Under the pieces are notes generated by a model. The model was not told the DNA's origin. It ran no database searches and was given only the letters and a program-made list of their open reading frames with translations. The translations under genes were made by a program, and so were the position numbers. From contig JBMOLK010000236.1 in assembly GCA_049325575.1 (NCBI GenBank), positions 1 through 6,926 of the forward strand: a DNA stretch of 6,926 nt, in the 5' to 3' direction. Positions 5,991-6,926 of the stretch are shown here, in pieces. The number at the start of each line of letters is the position of its first letter. Within the stretch, counting starts at the first letter, position 1. Source of the stretch: JBMOLK01 sp049325575. Its GTDB lineage: Bacteria > Bacillota > Clostridia > Acetivibrionales > Acetivibrionaceae.

Positions 5991-6166
5991 CAATCTTATC
6001 CAAACTTGTCCAAACCTATCCAATCTTGTCCAAACCTATCCAAACTTATTCAAACCTGCCTAATCTTATCAAACTTGCTCAATCTTGCCAAATCTTATCA
6101 ATCTTGCTAAATCTACCTAATGTTATCCAAACTTACTAAACTTATTCAAACATATTTAAACTTACT
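5991..6166. repeat. Tandem array of about 18 units of 9-10 bp (iteron-like)
   Basis: The first eight units (5991-6070) are exactly 10 bp: CAATCTTATC, CAAACTTGTC, CAAACCTATC, CAATCTTGTC, CAAACCTATC, CAAACTTATT, CAAACCTGCC, TAATCTTATC. Ten more units of 9 or 10 bp follow to 6166. The consensus is (C/T)AA(A/T)CTT(A/G)(T/C)C, equivalently TTATCCAAAC. The mean period is 9.8 bp, close to one DNA turn, so the AAA steps and pyrimidine tracts face one side of the helix. By hand count, 5991-6170 has 49 C and 7 G. TTATCCAAA (5996-6004, 6123-6131) is one base from the DnaA box TTATCCACA. There are no spacers, so it is not CRISPR. Confidence 0.85.
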
Positions 6167-6211
6167 ATCAAAGAAAAATCAAAAACATAACAAAAAAATC
6201 GTTTGCACCTC

Positions 6212-6240
6212 TTGACAAGTAACAAAAAATATGCTATACT
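6212..6240 (+). promoter_or_regulatory. Strong rightward sigma-70/A promoter
   Basis: TTGACA (6212-6217), exactly 17 nt, TATACT (6235-6240), with TGC immediately before the -10 giving an extended -10 element. The start site is expected near 6246-6248, leaving a leader of about 60 nt before the ATG at 6308. This is the best promoter match in the window. Confidence 0.85.
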
Positions 6241-6249
6241 AAAGCAGAC

Positions 6250-6282
6250 ATAGGTAAAGACTGATAGTATAGGTAATCAGTC
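6250..6282 (+). promoter_or_regulatory. Operator-like repeats / leader hairpin just downstream of the rightward promoter
   Basis: Two elements interleave at the transcription start. ATAGGTAA occurs twice as a direct repeat (6250-6257, 6269-6276; 19 bp apart). GACTGAT (6259-6265) and ATCAGTC (6276-6282) form a perfect 7-bp inverted repeat around a 10-base centre. The location fits a repressor operator that blocks initiation, or a 5' hairpin in the mRNA. No T-run follows, so it is not a terminator. Confidence 0.55.
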
Positions 6283-6307
6283 AAAAAAAGAAAAGGAGAT
6301 GATTATA

Positions 6308-6607
6308 ATGTTTATTAGAAAGAGAGAATTTGCAGTAAAGGAAGTGGATAATAGTTATCAACCAAAGTCCAATGAGATTATGGCAACCAATAAAAAGGTT
6401 GCCAAGACAGGCGTTGTAATCTACCAAGACTATGATGCCAAAAGTGAAAAACAATTAGCCAAGAAGGCCTGGATTATCGAAATCCAGGCAGGGATACGGC
6501 GTGAATTTGACATCACGCCGAAAAAAACTTTAAAGGGTTTAGATAGTGAAACAAAACAAGCCCTACAAGAATTATTGGCAGCGAAGGGTTATAACATTAC
6601 CCTTTAA
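6308..6607 (+). CDS. Unrecognised 99-aa protein on its own transcript
   Basis: The start chosen is ATG 6308, nine bases after AAAAGGAG. An in-frame ATG at 6299 touches the SD and could not be used efficiently. The protein opens MFIRKREFAVKEVDN, is Lys-rich and hydrophilic, has a central beta-like stretch (KTGVVIYQDYD, then KKAWIIEIQAGIRREFDITP) and ends in a helix and short strand (SETKQALQELLAAKGYNITL). There is no signal peptide, membrane segment or motif that I recognise. It is flanked by its own strong promoter and terminator, divergent from the virion genes, which fits an early, lysogenic or accessory gene. Its hand-counted GC is 113/300, with GCC frequent for Ala, slightly richer than the leftward genes; 6461-6520 reaches 31/60. 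The coding sequence carries several perfect inverted repeats, so an RNA role cannot be excluded. Confidence 0.75.
   Translation: MFIRKREFAVKEVDNSYQPKSNEIMATNKKVAKTGVVIYQDYDAKSEKQLAKKAWIIEIQAGIRREFDITPKKTLKGLDSETKQALQELLAAKGYNITL
6381..6404 (+). repeat. Perfect 8-bp hairpin inside the 99-aa gene (hairpin 1)
   Basis: TGGCAACC, an 8-nt A-rich loop (AATAAAAA), GGTTGCCA. A stable stem within the coding sequence, about 74 nt after the start codon. Confidence 0.7.
6467..6489 (+). repeat. Perfect 9-bp hairpin inside the 99-aa gene (hairpin 2)
   Basis: GCCTGGATT, loop ATCGA, AATCCAGGC. The strongest internal stem, spanning the codons for AWIIEIQA. Confidence 0.75.
6497..6520 (+). repeat. Perfect 8-bp GC-rich hairpin inside the 99-aa gene (hairpin 3)
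   Basis: CGGCGTGA, loop ATTTGACA, TCACGCCG, only seven bases after hairpin 2. It is followed by seven A on the plus strand, so it is not a terminator in the sense direction. Confidence 0.7.
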
Positions 6608-6609
6608 AG
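6528..6609 (+). repeat. 11-bp inverted repeat spanning the end of the 99-aa gene
   Basis: CTTTAAAGGGT (6528-6538) pairs exactly with ACCCTTTAAAG (6599-6609), which covers the stop codon. The right arm can alternatively pair with AAGGGT at 6584-6589 (6 bp, 9-nt loop). The two pairings are mutually exclusive, a switch-like geometry that may or may not be used. Confidence 0.5.
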
Positions 6610-6621
6610 CCATTAATCCCC

Positions 6622-6659
6622 AATCCCCGATATACCTATACTATATCGGGGATTTTTTT
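6622..6659 (+). terminator. Strong Rho-independent terminator
   Basis: AATCCCCGATATA (6622-6634), 7-nt loop CCTATAC, TATATCGGGGATT (6642-6654): a perfect 13-bp stem with a GC core, running into seven T (6653-6659). It lies 14 nt after the stop codon and ends the single-gene rightward transcript. Confidence 0.93.
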
Positions 6660-6926
6660 GTCCTCTTTTGAAAATCCTCATTTTTCAATCATTTATACAA
6701 ATCAATTACTCCAATACCCTTAAAATCAATTCAAAAACCATTAAGCATACTTTTCCCTATCTACCAATCTTTCAAAATCGATTTTAGACCTATTGCAGGC
6801 CTTCAGCAACTATTCCAACAATCAAAGCATCACTATTATCAATGTAATCATTGTTATCAGTTTAATTATTATCAAAATAATCATATATAAAACAATTATC
6901 TATACTTTAATTATCACCAATTTAAT
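6660..6926. other. AT-rich, G-poor intergenic sequence to the window end
   Basis: No gene is visible on either strand. By hand count, 6661-6926 has 57 C and 12 G, the same sign of skew as the tandem array. Small elements seen: a weak 7-bp hairpin TTGAAAA/TTTTCAA (6668-6688), AAATCAATT twice (6699-6707, 6723-6731), the 12-bp palindrome AAAATCGATTTT (6774-6785), ATTATT/AATAAT (6865-6881), and TTATCA at 6836, 6854, 6869 and 6911 plus TTATCT at 6896. Spacings are irregular. Nothing identifies an origin or attachment site. Confidence 0.6.

Larger units (their letters stand above)
5565..6307. other. Divergent control region without protein genes (743 bp)
   Basis: This separates the leftward terminase block from the rightward 99-aa gene. 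It holds a leftward leader with AGTCGATTC repeats and inverted repeats (5581-5783), an AT-rich stretch with a 10-bp direct pair AATTTTAAAC/AATTTTAACT (5798-5817), a leftward promoter (5853-5881), a purine-rich spacer, a run of seven G (5978-5984), a helically phased tandem array (5991-6166), and a rightward promoter with operator-like leader (6212-6282). No reading frame in it has a credible start and RBS. Confidence 0.7.

Noticed and set aside
5930..6139. Rightward ORF of 69 codons running through the tandem array
   Set aside because: It starts on TTG without an SD, and most of its residues are just the 10-bp repeat read in shifting frames (KLVQTYPILSKPIQTY).
5991..6166. CRISPR array
   Set aside because: Units of 9-10 bp directly abut each other with no unique spacers and no cas genes.
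6299..6307. Upstream ATG as start of the 99-aa gene
   Set aside because: It abuts the GGAG of the SD, leaving no spacer; ATG 6308 has a 9-nt spacer.
6668..6688. Second terminator after the 13-bp one
   Set aside because: Only a 7-bp AT-rich stem and no T-run after it.
6911..6919. DnaA box TTATCACCA
   Set aside because: Two mismatches to TTATCCACA and isolated; not enough to call an origin.
1..6926. tRNA, rRNA, insertion sequence or phage attachment site
   Set aside because: No cloverleaf, rRNA signature, transposase or tRNA-end repeat was seen anywhere in the window.

Overview
The window looks like part of a low-GC double-stranded DNA tailed phage, free or as a prophage, of a Firmicutes-type host. 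The grounds are a terminase large subunit with all its signature motifs, several small virion-like proteins, a run of host-contact (fiber/spike-like) proteins, and ribosome binding sites close to the perfect anti-16S complement (GGAGGTGAT variants). Rho-independent termination and consensus sigma-70/A promoters fit the same host type. The exact host and phage family cannot be read from the sequence.

Leftward block (1..5564, minus strand, read from right to left). Nine tightly packed or overlapping genes are in order: a probable small terminase (171 aa), large terminase (496 aa), a 48-aa basic protein with a TTG start, a 102-aa beta-rich protein, a 128-aa beta-rich virion-like protein, an 86-aa protein with a hydrophobic N-terminus, a 521-aa fiber-like protein with an LVIVD-type beta-propeller, a 177-aa fiber-like protein with a C1q/TNF-like C-terminus, and the N-terminal 85 residues of a pectin-lyase-like spike that runs off the left edge. 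The propeller and C1q-like proteins begin with the same 47-residue module (32 identities, no gap), which suggests a shared virion anchor carrying exchangeable heads. The likely logic is DNA packaging first, then virion and adhesin proteins. No portal or major capsid gene is present in the window.

Divergent control region (5565..6307, no convincing gene). A strong leftward promoter (5853..5881) drives the terminase block through a leader of about 280 nt. The leader holds three AGTCGATTC repeats and inverted repeats. A strong rightward promoter (6212..6240) faces the other way. Both promoters carry the identical 11-mer CCTCTTGACAA. Between them lies the most striking structure: about 18 tandem units of 9-10 bp (consensus near TTATCCAAAC) over 176 bp, in phase with the DNA helix and almost free of G on the plus strand. 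It is a candidate replication, packaging or regulatory site.

Rightward unit (about 6246..6659). This is a compact single-gene transcript with promoter, leader with an operator-like inverted repeat, strong RBS, an unrecognised 99-aa protein and a strong intrinsic terminator. The coding sequence contains three perfect 8-9 bp hairpins within 140 nt, more than chance would give, so the RNA itself may be structured. The right end (6660..6926) is AT-rich, strongly C-over-G skewed and without genes, with scattered TTATCA motifs.
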